This document shows, in pieces, positions 40,390 through 47,903 of a DNA stretch of 47,903 bases. The stretch's first letter is position 1. Each line of letters starts with the position of its first letter. Below the pieces are notes generated by a model. That model did not search any database, was not told the origin of the DNA, and worked only from the letters and a program-made list of their open reading frames with translations. The translations under genes were made by a program, and so were the position numbers. The stretch is from Paenibacillus helianthi (lineage in GTDB: Bacteria; Bacillota; Bacilli; Paenibacillales; Paenibacillaceae): NCBI RefSeq assembly GCF_001909055.1, contig NZ_LVWI01000061.1, positions 1 through 47,903 on the forward strand, in the 5' to 3' direction.

Positions 40390-41748
40390 ATGGATCTTCA
40401 AATTTCCGATTTGGAAGAAATGAAGCTGACCGATTTGTATAAACTGGCGAAAAAGTACCAGATTCCATACTACGGGACGCTTAAAAAGCGGGAACTGATT
40501 TTTGCCATCCTCCGGGCGCAGGCAGAACAGAGCGGGCTCATGTTTATGGAAGGCGTTCTCGAGATTTTACCGGAAGGCTATGGTTTCCTTAGGCCGATCA
40601 ATTATTTGCCCAGCGCGGAAGACATTTATATTTCAGCTTCGCAGATCCGCAAGTTTGACCTCAGAAGCGGCGACCTTGTATCGGGCAAATGCCGAACACC
40701 CAAAGAGAATGAACGCTACTTCGGATTGCTTCAAGTCAATGCCGTCAACGGCGAGAATCCTGCCAGTGCAGCAGAGCGTTTGCATTTCCCGGCGCTAACA
40801 CCTCTTTATCCGCAAGATAAGCTGCCACTTGAAACATCCCCTACACACTTGTCCACACGAATAATGGATTTGCTTGCTCCTGTTGGCCTGGGGCAGCGCG
40901 GTTTGATTGTAGCACCTCCCAAAGCAGGGAAAACGCTCCTCTTAAAAGAAATTGCCAACAGCATTTCCACTAACAATCCTGAAATTGCCCTGTTCGTACT
41001 GCTCATTGATGAACGTCCCGAGGAAGTAACGGATATGCAGCGTTCCGTGAAGGGCGAAGTTGTGGCGTCTACGTTTGATGAACTTCCAGAGAATCATATC
41101 AAAGTAGCTGAACTTGTATTGCAGCGGGCTTTGCGGTTAGTAGAGCATAAGAAGGATGTTGTTATTTTGCTGGACAGTATTACCCGGCTAGCGCGTGCCT
41201 ACAATCTGGTTGTCCCCCCGTCCGGACGTACACTGAGTGGCGGGATTGATCCGGCCGCGTTCCATCGTCCCAAGCGTTTTTTCGGGTCAGCGCGGAATGT
41301 GGAGGAAGGCGGAAGCTTGACTATACTTGCCACAGCGCTTATTGATACAGGATCGCGTATGGATGATATCATTTATGAAGAATTTAAAGGTACAGGGAAC
41401 ATGGAGCTTCACTTGGACCGTAAGCTGGCAGAGCGCCGTATTTTCCCGGCCATCGATATACGCCGTTCCGGCACACGCCGCGAAGAGGTGCTGCTGAGCA
41501 AGGAAGAGCTGGATACCATTTGGGCAATTCGTAAGAATATGAACGAATCGTATGACTTTGTTGAAGGCTTCCTAAAAAAGCTGCGTGACAGCAAGACAAA
41601 TGCTGAATTCCTGGCGTCCTTTGACGTTGCCGGAAACAAAGAGTCCTCATCACCAAGCGGAACAGCCAGCAATGGAGGTACCTCGAACAGCGGCTCATCC
41701 GCACGCCGTACCACCCGGCCGAAGACGCCGTCTGTTCCTACCACCTAA
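40390..41748 (+). CDS. rho: Transcription termination factor Rho
   Basis: Rho is a hexameric RNA-dependent ATPase that ends transcription of untranslated RNA. It has 452 residues. An N-terminal SAP-like helical part (1-50) precedes the cold-shock-like RNA-binding domain (about 51-120, LEILPEGYGFLRP). The ATPase domain has Walker A (APPKAGKT, about 175-182), Walker B in VVILLDSI and the Q/R-loop region NLVVPPSGRTLSGG. The last about 37 residues form a Ser/Gly/Thr-rich tail (SPSGTASNGGTSNSG) not usual in the core family. ATG at 40390 follows TAGGTGG. Confidence 0.96.
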   Translation: MDLQISDLEEMKLTDLYKLAKKYQIPYYGTLKKRELIFAILRAQAEQSGLMFMEGVLEILPEGYGFLRPINYLPSAEDIYISASQIRKFDLRSGDLVSGKCRTPKENERYFGLLQVNAVNGENPASAAERLHFPALTPLYPQDKLPLETSPTHLSTRIMDLLAPVGLGQRGLIVAPPKAGKTLLLKEIANSISTNNPEIALFVLLIDERPEEVTDMQRSVKGEVVASTFDELPENHIKVAELVLQRALRLVEHKKDVVILLDSITRLARAYNLVVPPSGRTLSGGIDPAAFHRPKRFFGSARNVEEGGSLTILATALIDTGSRMDDIIYEEFKGTGNMELHLDRKLAERRIFPAIDIRRSGTRREEVLLSKEELDTIWAIRKNMNESYDFVEGFLKKLRDSKTNAEFLASFDVAGNKESSSPSGTASNGGTSNSGSSARRTTRPKTPSVPTT

Positions 41749-41771
41749 GAAACGATAATAAGGAGACTAAC

Positions 41772-43049
41772 ATGTATTTGGTATATGCCGACGGGCAAGG
41801 AAACGTATATGATCATCCCGAGCTGTATGGGCTGGCCCGCAGCGGGGATATGATTGTTGAGATGCTAGAGGAAGAATTAATACCGCTGCCGGAGGGTGCT
41901 ACCCTGGTAGGTCTGCCTAACACGCGGGCGGTAGGTATGAACCCTGAGACGGGTGAGATGCTGCCGCTTCCGGAAGGCTCACAAGCTGTCGGGGCCTTGC
42001 TTCCGCAAGGCTTTACCCGTTTGTGTCTTCCTGGGTATGTCAAGACAGACAAGTCGTATAAGCTTCCACTCTTCGGTTATTCAGCAGTAGTGTGGAAAGA
42101 TGGCGGCTTCTATGTGGCCGCCGATCTTACGGATGACCCGGAGCAGTGGAATCCGCTTAATTGTGATCGGGAAGATGTAGAGGTGGGAGTAAGCAGTTTA
42201 ACCGCCAAGTACCCGGAGAACCGTCTATACGATCATCTCTCCAATTGTGCGCTGGGCTACGAATGTCTGACCTCTTCTAACACCTTTCTGGGACGTTGGG
42301 AGGGGGCGGTTCCTGTCTCCTATTCGTGCAATGCCGGATGCTTCGGCTGTATCTCCGAACAGCCCGACGACAGTGGCTTTGTATCCCCTCAGACACGAAT
42401 GAATTTCCGTCCCACGGTGAATGAGATTTCAGAGGTTATGCTGGAGCATCTAAAAACACCCCAGTCCATTATCAGCTTCGGTCAGGGCTGTGAAGGGGAA
42501 CCATCCACACAGGCGAAGCTCATTATTGAGTCTATTCGTGAGGTGCGTTCCATTACAGATATGGGTTATATCAACATCAATACTAACGCCGGCTTAAGCG
42601 ATCATATCCGCGGTATAGTTGATGCTGGACTGGATTTAATGCGTGTCAGCACAATAAGTGCACTGGATGACCATTATAATGCCTATTACAAGCCGCGCGG
42701 CTATACGCTGGCAAATGTGGAGAAATCTTTGAAATACGCAGCTTCACAAGGTGTGTATACATCGATCAATTATCTGATCTTCCCGGGGGTTACCGACCGT
42801 GAGGAGGAGATTGAAGCGATGGTGGAATTCGTTAGACGTACAGATCTGAAGCTGATCCAAATGCGCAACCTTAATATTGATCCTGAGAGCTATTTGGAAT
42901 TAATTCCACCGGCTCAAGGTGAGGTACTGGGAATGAAGACGATGCTGGAGATCTTCCGCGAGGAACTTCCTGGTGTTGTTATAGGTTCATATACACATGT
43001 ACCGCCGGCGGATTTGGCCCGGGCCAAGCAGCGGCGTGTGCAAATATAA
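41772..43049 (+). CDS. Radical SAM protein of unknown function
   Basis: This 425-residue protein has a radical SAM core. The iron-sulphur cluster site is C186-x3-C190-x2-C193 (YSCNAGCFGC). FGQGCEGEP follows as the SAM-binding Gly/Glu motif. The first about 170 residues form a separate domain with LPLPEG repeats (LIPLPEGATLVGL, MLPLPEGSQAVGA) that I do not recognise. Extra Cys residues (C85, C131, C159, C165) are candidates for metal or redox chemistry. No SPASM-type Cys-rich tail is seen. It lies 23 bases after rho and before rpmE. The substrate cannot be inferred. ATG at 41772 follows AAGGAGAC. Confidence 0.88.
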   Translation: MYLVYADGQGNVYDHPELYGLARSGDMIVEMLEEELIPLPEGATLVGLPNTRAVGMNPETGEMLPLPEGSQAVGALLPQGFTRLCLPGYVKTDKSYKLPLFGYSAVVWKDGGFYVAADLTDDPEQWNPLNCDREDVEVGVSSLTAKYPENRLYDHLSNCALGYECLTSSNTFLGRWEGAVPVSYSCNAGCFGCISEQPDDSGFVSPQTRMNFRPTVNEISEVMLEHLKTPQSIISFGQGCEGEPSTQAKLIIESIREVRSITDMGYININTNAGLSDHIRGIVDAGLDLMRVSTISALDDHYNAYYKPRGYTLANVEKSLKYAASQGVYTSINYLIFPGVTDREEEIEAMVEFVRRTDLKLIQMRNLNIDPESYLELIPPAQGEVLGMKTMLEIFREELPGVVIGSYTHVPPADLARAKQRRVQI

Positions 43050-43075
43050 CCGCAAACAACCAGGAACTAGACATA

Positions 43076-43104
43076 TTGCAGAGCCAGGCCTTTCGTGCTA
43101 AAAT
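43076..43104 (+). promoter_or_regulatory. Promoter of rpmE
   Basis: TTGCAG (43076-43081), 17 bases, TAAAAT (43099-43104). The leader would be about 60 bases. Confidence 0.6.
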
Positions 43105-43127
43105 ACCGCTTAGATATTTTATTAACT

Positions 43128-43148
43128 CTAGGTCCGCATGAGGCCTAG
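43128..43148 (+). promoter_or_regulatory. Leader hairpin of rpmE (possible L31 autoregulatory leader)
   Basis: CTAGGTCC-GCATGA-GGCCTAG forms a short stable hairpin 21 bases before the rpmE start. L31 leaders that bind their own protein are known in Firmicutes. Whether this is one cannot be settled by eye. Confidence 0.4.
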
Positions 43149-43169
43149 GGCACGAGAGGTGAGGTTTAT

Positions 43170-43367
43170 ATGCAATCCGTTATTCAACCTAAGTACAATG
43201 TAACCAAGGTAACCTGTGCATGTGGCAATACATTCGAAGCTGGTTCTGTGAAATCAGAGCTGCGCGTCGAAATTTGCTCCAGCTGCCACCCGTTCTATAC
43301 AGGTAAGCAGAAGTTCATGGATGCCGGTGGCCGTGTTGATAAATTCAAGAAAAAGTATGGCATCTAA
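43170..43367 (+). CDS. rpmE: Ribosomal protein L31, zinc-binding type
   Basis: This is a 50S ribosomal protein of 65 residues. The zinc ligands are Cys16 and Cys18 (TCACGN) and Cys36 and Cys39 (CSSCHPFYTG), so this is the C+ form rather than the zinc-free paralogue. The end KFKKKYGI is typical. ATG at 43170 follows GAGAGGTGAGG. In B. subtilis rpmE also follows rho. A strong terminator follows. Confidence 0.96.
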   Translation: MQSVIQPKYNVTKVTCACGNTFEAGSVKSELRVEICSSCHPFYTGKQKFMDAGGRVDKFKKKYGI

Positions 43368-43401
43368 TGGAGTAACCACATAGGCGGTTATGGATTAGTC
43401 C

Positions 43402-43437
43402 AGCCCCCGGACATGGCGTCCGGGGGCTTCTCCTTTA
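43402..43437 (+). terminator. Terminator of rpmE
   Basis: AGCCCCCGGAC (43402-43412) and GTCCGGGGGCT (43418-43428) form a perfect 11-base-pair stem followed by TCTCCTTTATTT. Confidence 0.85.
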
Positions 43438-43456
43438 TTTGGGGTTTCATCTGGAG

Positions 43457-43485
43457 TTGATTTTTGTCCGGGTGTAAGCTATACT
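43457..43485 (+). promoter_or_regulatory. Promoter of the SRP RNA gene
   Basis: TTGATT (43457-43462), 17 bases and TATACT (43480-43485) lie a few bases before the predicted 5' end. Confidence 0.6.
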
Positions 43486-43489
43486 TATC

Positions 43490-43765
43490 TTCGCCGTGCT
43501 AGACGGGGAGGTAGCGGTGCCCTGTAACTCGCAATCCGCTGTAGCGAGGTTGAATTCCTGTTAGAGGTGCTGTCGATGTGAGGCCTTGGTTCCTACGGGC
43601 TGTGTTGACGGTTGGGTCCTCCGCAATGAGTGCTTATGAACCTGGTCAGGTCCGGAAGGAAGCAGCCATAAGTAAGTTTACTCTTGTGCCGGAGGGTGGC
43701 CTAGCCCGAGCAGTGTTGTAGGGTTGCCGCTTGGATCGCAGCCATCAATAACAGGTGCACGGTTT
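43490..43765 (+). ncRNA. scr: Signal recognition particle RNA (large type)
   Basis: This 276-base RNA matches the B. subtilis scRNA type. The 5' Alu domain contains CCGTGCTAGACGGGGAGGTA and GCGGTGCCCTGTAAC. The 3' S domain apex has GGTCAGGTCCGGAAGGAAGC, the Ffh-binding site. The ends CCGTGC (43494-43499) and GCACGG (43757-43762) pair. It lies before dnaX as in B. subtilis. The exact ends are estimated from that homologue. Confidence 0.95.
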
Positions 43766-43783
43766 AACATATTGTCCATTACA

Positions 43784-43817
43784 GTATCTTTGCCACAAGC
43801 AAAGATGCTTTTTTGTT
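43784..43817 (+). terminator. Terminator of the SRP RNA gene
   Basis: GTATCTTTGC (43784-43793) and GCAAAGATGC (43799-43808) form a stem with one G-T pair, then TTTTTTG. Confidence 0.8.
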
Positions 43818-43818
43818 T

Positions 43819-43848
43819 TTGGTCAAAGTCTAGTGGATATAGTATAAT
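43819..43848 (+). promoter_or_regulatory. Promoter of the dnaX operon
   Basis: TTGGTC (43819-43824), an 18-base spacer and TATAAT (43843-43848) lie 51 bases before dnaX. Confidence 0.6.
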
Positions 43849-43898
43849 AAATTAGCGACAAATGCCGAAAGCGGCAGCCTAAGAGAGGGTAATGCATA

Positions 43899-45683
43899 GT
43901 GGAACATATCGCGCTGTATCGTGCCTGGCGGCCGCAGTCGTTTCATGACATGGTAGGGCAACAGCACATAATTCAGACGCTGCAGAATGCAATTCGCGAA
44001 CAGCGGGTTTCGCATGCCTACCTGTTCAGCGGACCGCGCGGGACCGGCAAGACAAGTGCCGCCAAGGTTCTCGCCAAAGCGGTCAATTGCGAACGCATCG
44101 AGGGTCCGGAACCCTGCAACGAGTGTCCCTCATGCCTGCGGATCACTGCGGGTAACGTCATGGATGTGCAGGAGATTGACGCAGCGTCAAATCGGGGCGT
44201 TGAGGAAATACGTGATCTCCGGGATAAGGTGAAATATGCACCTACCGAAGTTCGCCGCAAAGTGTATATCATTGATGAAGTGCATATGCTGACTACAGAG
44301 GCTTTTAATGCGCTGCTGAAGACACTGGAAGAACCGCCTCCCCATGTAATGTTTATTCTGGCGACGACAGAGCCTCATAAATTACCGGCAACGATTATTT
44401 CTCGCTGCCAGCGCTTTGATTTTCGCCGGGTGTCACTGGAGGAGCAGACAGCACACTTAGCAGTGATCTGCCAGAAGGAAGGTATTTCCGCAGACACAGA
44501 TGCTCTGCAGTATATTGCCCGACTTTCCGATGGTGGAATGCGTGATGCGCTTAGTATACTGGACCAAATTTCATCCTTTACAGATGGCCAGGTTACCTAT
44601 CAGCAGGTGTTAGGCATGACCGGGGGGATTCCTTCCGAACAGTTCGCTCGCCTGGCAACGGCCATTCTGGATGGGGATATGGGACTTCTTTTGGAGCTTG
44701 TTGAGCAGCTTATGCATGAGGGTAAGAGTGCTGATAAATGTCTGGAGAACCTGCTGTACTATTTCCGTGATTTGCTTATGATCAAGATGGTCCCAGGGGC
44801 CGATCAACTAACGGACCGGGTGCTGAATCCAGCAGAGTTCCGTGATATGGCGGCAGTATTTTCTAGGGACCGGCTCTTTCTGATCGTAGAGACACTAACC
44901 CGTTATCTGGGTGAAATGAAATATGCGACCCATCCGCAGACCTTGTTTGAAGTAGCGCTGATGAAGCTGTGCAGCCTGCAACAGCAGGAAGCTGATCCGC
45001 AAGAGGTCTCTCCGCATTCCTTTACTTCCGTTTCCAATCAAGCCGGCGGTAACGCTGCAGCCGTGGACTCTGGTGAATTGGAGCTACTCAAACGGCAGAT
45101 TGCTGCCCTGGAGAAAAAGCTGGAGCTGGCTATGCAGTCTGGTGCCATTTCTGCTGGAGGGCGTGGTGAACAGGGGAATACGGGCAGACCGTCGGCCGCA
45201 CAAGCGCCTGCACCACGAATATCTTCTCCTTCGAAGCTTCCACCCCAGTTAGATAAGTTTATTGCTGGGAAGGACAGTGCCGATTTTGCAGAAGTATATA
45301 AGAAATGGAGCGCTGTCTTGCAAGGGGTTAAGGAAGAGAAGGTGACGGTTCATGCATGGTTTGTCGACGGTGAGCCTGTGGCTGTTATGGAAGATGCAGT
45401 ACTGGTAGCCTTTAAAAATACAATTCACCGCGACACCACTGAGAAGCCGGCTAACAGACAGGTGATTGAGAACGTATTTGCTGCCCGTTTGGGCAGACCT
45501 TACCGCCTCGTGACCATGCTGCTCCGGGACTGGAATGAAGCTGCGATGAAATCTGCTGCTCAGACCGGTACAGAGGAACTCCGGCTGGAGCATGAACACG
45601 AAACTCCGGACACCCGGACCGAACCATGGATTGACGAGGCGATCCAGCTCTTTGGGGAAGACCTTGTTGTCATAAAAGAGTAA
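43899..45683 (+). CDS. dnaX: DNA polymerase III subunit tau (DnaX)
   Basis: DnaX is the clamp-loader ATPase of the replisome. It has 594 residues. Walker A is GPRGTGKT (45-52). The zinc-binding Cys residues are C64, C73, C76 and C79. Walker B is YIIDEVHML, and the SRC arginine-finger motif is in IISRCQRFDF. A long Gln/Ser/Pro-rich linker (about 390-450) joins the C-terminal tau part that contacts polymerase and helicase. The start is GTG at 43899 with AGAGAGGG upstream. I see no A-rich slippery sequence for a gamma form. It leads the dnaX-ebfC-recR run. Confidence 0.95.
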   Translation: MEHIALYRAWRPQSFHDMVGQQHIIQTLQNAIREQRVSHAYLFSGPRGTGKTSAAKVLAKAVNCERIEGPEPCNECPSCLRITAGNVMDVQEIDAASNRGVEEIRDLRDKVKYAPTEVRRKVYIIDEVHMLTTEAFNALLKTLEEPPPHVMFILATTEPHKLPATIISRCQRFDFRRVSLEEQTAHLAVICQKEGISADTDALQYIARLSDGGMRDALSILDQISSFTDGQVTYQQVLGMTGGIPSEQFARLATAILDGDMGLLLELVEQLMHEGKSADKCLENLLYYFRDLLMIKMVPGADQLTDRVLNPAEFRDMAAVFSRDRLFLIVETLTRYLGEMKYATHPQTLFEVALMKLCSLQQQEADPQEVSPHSFTSVSNQAGGNAAAVDSGELELLKRQIAALEKKLELAMQSGAISAGGRGEQGNTGRPSAAQAPAPRISSPSKLPPQLDKFIAGKDSADFAEVYKKWSAVLQGVKEEKVTVHAWFVDGEPVAVMEDAVLVAFKNTIHRDTTEKPANRQVIENVFAARLGRPYRLVTMLLRDWNEAAMKSAAQTGTEELRLEHEHETPDTRTEPWIDEAIQLFGEDLVVIKE

Positions 45684-45728
45684 TTAACCTATTAGCGCTA
45701 AATGCGCATTCCAAAGGAGAGACGATGA

Positions 45729-46040
45729 ATGAATAATATGAACCAAATGATGAAACAGGTCAAAAAAATGCAGGAGCAAATGCTCAAGGCACAAGAAGAG
45801 CTGGGCAGCAAAACTATTGAAGGATCTTCCGGTGGCGGTGTAGTAACCGTGCAGGTGAATGGACATAAGAAACTGTTGTCGATCCAGATCAAACCAGAAG
45901 CTGTTGATCCTGAAGATATCGAGATGCTGCAGGACCTTGTAATTACTGCTGTAAATGATGCTCTTACGCAAGTGGAAGAATTGGCTAATAACGACATGGG
46001 TAAATTCACTGGCGGGATGAAGATTCCTGGCCTGTTCTAA
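45729..46040 (+). CDS. ebfC: YbaB/EbfC family nucleoid-associated protein
   Basis: This 103-residue DNA-binding protein of the YbaB/EbfC family has a Met/Gln-rich N-terminal helix (MNNMNQMMKQVKKMQEQM). A Gly-rich turn (GSSGGGVVTVQVNGHKK) leads into the beta sheet, and the protein ends in MKIPGLF. It probably forms dimers that bind DNA without strong sequence preference. ATG at 45729 follows AAAGGAGAG. The dnaX-ebfC-recR order is conserved across many bacteria, linking it to replication and repair. Confidence 0.95.
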   Translation: MNNMNQMMKQVKKMQEQMLKAQEELGSKTIEGSSGGGVVTVQVNGHKKLLSIQIKPEAVDPEDIEMLQDLVITAVNDALTQVEELANNDMGKFTGGMKIPGLF

Positions 46041-46075
46041 ACCTTACTCCATCTGTCCAAAGGAGAACCGATATT

Positions 46076-46675
46076 TTGTATTATCCAGAACCGCTAGCCA
46101 AGCTGATCGAAGCTTTTACGCGTCTGCCCGGAATTGGCCCGAAGTCAGCCGCACGGCTGGCCTTTCATGTGCTCAATATGAAAGAAGACGAAGTTATTGA
46201 TTTTGCCAAGGCGTTGGTCAGCGTCAAACGCAATCTTCATTATTGCTCGGTCTGCTGCAATATTACGGATACCGACCCTTGCCGGATCTGTCAGGACAAA
46301 ACCAGGGATGCCTCGGTCATCTGTGTAGTCCAGGATTCCAAGGATCTTGTGGCTATTGAACGAACCAAGGAATTCGACGGTTATTACCACGTGCTGCAGG
46401 GTGCGATCTCTCCTATGGAGGGTCTGGGTCCGGATGATATACGTCTGAAGGAGCTGTTGACCCGATTAAGCGATGAGAGGGTAAAGGAGCTCATCATGGC
46501 GACCAACCCTAACATTGAGGGTGAAGCTACAGCAATGTATATCTCCCGCTTAGTTCGTCCGTTCGAGATCAAAATCACCAGAATAGCCCATGGGCTGCCT
46601 GTAGGCGGCGACTTGGAGTATGCAGACGAGGTAACCTTGTCCAAAGCACTCGAAGGCCGGCGTGAGCTGTTCTGA
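46076..46675 (+). CDS. recR: Recombination mediator RecR
   Basis: RecR works with RecO and RecF to load RecA at gaps. It has 199 residues. A helix-hairpin-helix (RLPGIGPKSAARLAFHVL) is followed by a zinc finger (CSVCCNITDTDPCRIC) and a Toprim domain (ICVVQDSKDLVAIE). A C-terminal Walker B-like part follows. The start is TTG at 46076, with AAAGGAG 10 bases upstream. It is the last gene of the dnaX operon, followed by a terminator. Confidence 0.96.
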   Translation: MYYPEPLAKLIEAFTRLPGIGPKSAARLAFHVLNMKEDEVIDFAKALVSVKRNLHYCSVCCNITDTDPCRICQDKTRDASVICVVQDSKDLVAIERTKEFDGYYHVLQGAISPMEGLGPDDIRLKELLTRLSDERVKELIMATNPNIEGEATAMYISRLVRPFEIKITRIAHGLPVGGDLEYADEVTLSKALEGRRELF

Positions 46676-46701
46676 GCAGCCTGGCGTCATGTTATTTCAA
46701 T

Positions 46702-46729
46702 AAAGGAGCCCAATGGGGCTTCTTTTTTT
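46702..46729 (+). terminator. Terminator after recR
   Basis: GGAGCCC-AAT-GGGGCTTC with a run of seven T, about 27 bases after the recR stop. Confidence 0.85.
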
Positions 46730-46887
46730 GCTGTTTTTACGGCAAAGAATATTTCTGAAGAGAAATTTCGCGGATCGTTTACTGCCATTCTGGTTCTAAG
46801 TTTGTCCCGGTTTCGATATGAATGAGAATAAAAGAGGGCGCGATTTTAGAGCGGGCCCAAATTTATTCTTATGAGGAGGTATAGGGA

Positions 46888-47133
46888 ATGGGATGGTGGG
46901 GCAATGGGCGGCAGAGCAGTAGAGAGAAAGGACAGCAGGACGACCACTGGAACGTGTTTCTCGAGGTTCAGCAGGCGCAATCCGAGTGGGAGAGAGCACA
47001 TCTGATGTTTGACGAGGCGCGGGGTCAGGATCAAATTGATTACGCCATATATATTTTGGAAGCGGCAGAGCGTAAATATCAGATTCATTTGAAGCATGCA
47101 AAAAATCTGGGTCTTAACAGAGCCCGTCTCTAG
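46888..47133 (+). CDS. yaaL: YaaL family protein (DUF2508)
   Basis: This 81-residue protein of unknown function is predicted to be a helical hairpin. The segments DDHWNVFLEVQQAQSEWERA and YAIYILEAAERKYQIHLKHA resemble the two helices of YaaL. It lies between recR and bofA, exactly as in B. subtilis, which is the stronger evidence. ATG at 46888 follows GAGGAGGTATAGGG. bofA starts 31 bases later, so they are likely cotranscribed. Confidence 0.88.
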   Translation: MGWWGNGRQSSREKGQQDDHWNVFLEVQQAQSEWERAHLMFDEARGQDQIDYAIYILEAAERKYQIHLKHAKNLGLNRARL

Positions 47134-47164
47134 GGTGACCAAAGAACACTAAAGGAGGATTATC

Positions 47165-47431
47165 ATGCTGAGAATGGCCGCGATAGCTGTGCTGGTGTTA
47201 TCAGGACTTTTATTACTTCTTATTGTTTTCCGGAAAAAATTGGGCTGGGCGTGGCTCAGCCTGTTCGGCACACATCTTCTCTTGGCTGCGCTTGGTATTT
47301 ATGTGGTGAATTTCTCAGGCTTAGTGACAGATATATACATCCCCCTGAACCCTACAACTATAGGCGCAGTAACGGTCCTTGGTCTTCCTGGAGTGCTGAT
47401 GCTTCTGGGATTAAAAATAACTTTGTTCTAG
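47165..47431 (+). CDS. bofA: Pro-sigma-K processing inhibitor BofA
   Basis: BofA is a small integral membrane protein that, with SpoIVFA, holds the SpoIVFB protease inactive until the forespore signal arrives in late sporulation. It has 88 residues with hydrophobic segments at about 5-22 and 28-52 and a Gly/Leu-rich C-terminal end (LGLPGVLMLLGLKITLF). That end resembles the conserved C-terminal region of BofA. ATG at 47165 follows AAAGGAGG. The gene order recR-yaaL-bofA-rrn matches B. subtilis. Confidence 0.92.
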   Translation: MLRMAAIAVLVLSGLLLLLIVFRKKLGWAWLSLFGTHLLLAALGIYVVNFSGLVTDIYIPLNPTTIGAVTVLGLPGVLMLLGLKITLF

Positions 47432-47541
47432 AGGTTGACGTGGATTGTGGATATATGATACATTAAGTCTCGGCCCTTTGGACAAGGTATCCTATGATAA
47501 CTTGCTGAGAAGCCAAGCGAAAAATTAAAATTAAAAAACGC

Positions 47542-47571
47542 TTGACTAAAATAAAGGTGCTGTGATATATT
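47542..47571 (+). promoter_or_regulatory. rRNA operon promoter and leader
   Basis: TTGACT (47542-47547), 18 bases and TATATT (47566-47571) follow an A/T-rich stretch (47519-47539) that could act as an UP element. The leader to the 16S gene contains GATCTTTGAAAACTGAACAAC (47618-47638), the antitermination-type sequence usual before Bacilli 16S genes. The 47432-47541 stretch shows no gene. Confidence 0.75.
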
Positions 47572-47736
47572 ATAAAGGTCGCTGCTGACAAGCAACGATG
47601 AAGAAAAACGAGACATTGATCTTTGAAAACTGAACAACGAGTGAGTGGGATTTCACGCAAGTGAGATCCAAAAATAGAGAATATTTTATTCTCGTCAGAT
47701 GTTTCAAAATGAGCAATCGCTCTTTCTAAATACCAA

Positions 47737-47903
47737 TTTGGAGAGTTTGATCCTGGCTCAGGACGAACGCTGGCGGCGTGCCTAATACATGCAAGTCGAG
47801 CGGAGCTTATCCTTCGGGATAAGCTTAGCGGCGGACGGGTGAGTAACACGTAGGCAACCTACCCTCTAGACTGGGATAACTACCGGAAACGGTAGCTAAT
47901 ACC
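47737..47903 (+). rRNA. 16S ribosomal RNA, 5' end (partial)
   Basis: The start GGAGAGTTTGATCCTGGCTC and the following GACGAACGCTGGCGGCGTGC, then CATGCAAGTCGAGCGG, are the universal 5' end of 16S rRNA. The gene runs off the right edge of the window. The first base is set by analogy and may be off by a few. Confidence 0.97.

Noticed and set aside
45108..45123. A-rich stretch in dnaX as a possible frameshift site for a gamma form
   Set aside because: It has only five A residues before G (GAGAAAAAGC), not the A-AAA-AAG needed, and no gamma product is expected in this group.

Overview
The window looks like the chromosome of a Paenibacillus-type, endospore-forming, motile Firmicute. The evidence is a spo0F, bofA, sspP and pbpG-like sporulation set, strong AGGAGG ribosome binding sites with frequent GTG and TTG starts, a long Gram-positive SRP RNA with an Alu domain, motAB, and roughly 50% G+C by eye. 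It begins inside the 3' end of a 23S rRNA gene, followed by 5S, and ends inside the 5' end of a 16S rRNA gene. Two rRNA operons reading the same way therefore bracket the segment.

The left arm (1-10.1 kb) and the right arm (43.5-47.9 kb) match the oriC-proximal order known from Bacillus subtilis. On the left are rrn, guaB, dacA, pdxS, pdxT, serS, tRNA-Ser, then four lineage-specific genes, then tadA. On the right are the SRP RNA gene, dnaX, yaaK/ebfC, recR, yaaL, bofA and rrn. In B. subtilis tadA and the SRP RNA gene are neighbours. Here about 33 kb lies between them.

That middle part has an accessory section and a housekeeping section. The accessory section (10.1-30.4 kb) holds a sporulation-type sensor kinase, a pseudouridine synthase, motAB, a pterin dehydratase and a cytochrome c. 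Next come two NlpC/P60 wall hydrolases, each behind a c-di-AMP (ydaO/yuaA) riboswitch, a membrane protein with an M1 peptidase, and ywhD. It ends with an AbrB-like fusion regulator, a DNA glycosylase, a PBP1-type enzyme, a secreted Asp-box propeller and a nitrilase-GNAT-GNAT operon. The housekeeping section (30.5-43.4 kb) is ywiB-argS, a subtilase, rpoE, pyrG, spo0F, fba, murA, rho, a radical SAM gene and rpmE. In B. subtilis most of this block lies far away on the chromosome.

The most notable non-coding signals are as follows. A cluster of DnaA-box matches sits between tadA and the sensor kinase, next to a LexA-like palindrome. The two wall-hydrolase units each carry a c-di-AMP riboswitch. 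The rpoE-pyrG gap has a promoter with a GGGCT start and an early terminator, the layout expected for CTP-sensing attenuation by reiterative transcription. A close match to a sigma-H promoter overlaps a sigma-A promoter before spo0F. A promoter plus hairpin leader precedes rpmE. Functionally the window joins nucleotide synthesis (guaB, pyrG), PLP synthesis (pdxST), translation (serS, argS, tadA, rpmE, SRP RNA), replication and repair (dnaX, recR, glycosylase), wall building and turnover (dacA, murA, PBP, NlpC/P60) and sporulation control (kinase, spo0F, bofA, sspP). All assignments come from reading the sequence and remembered family features; no database search was run.
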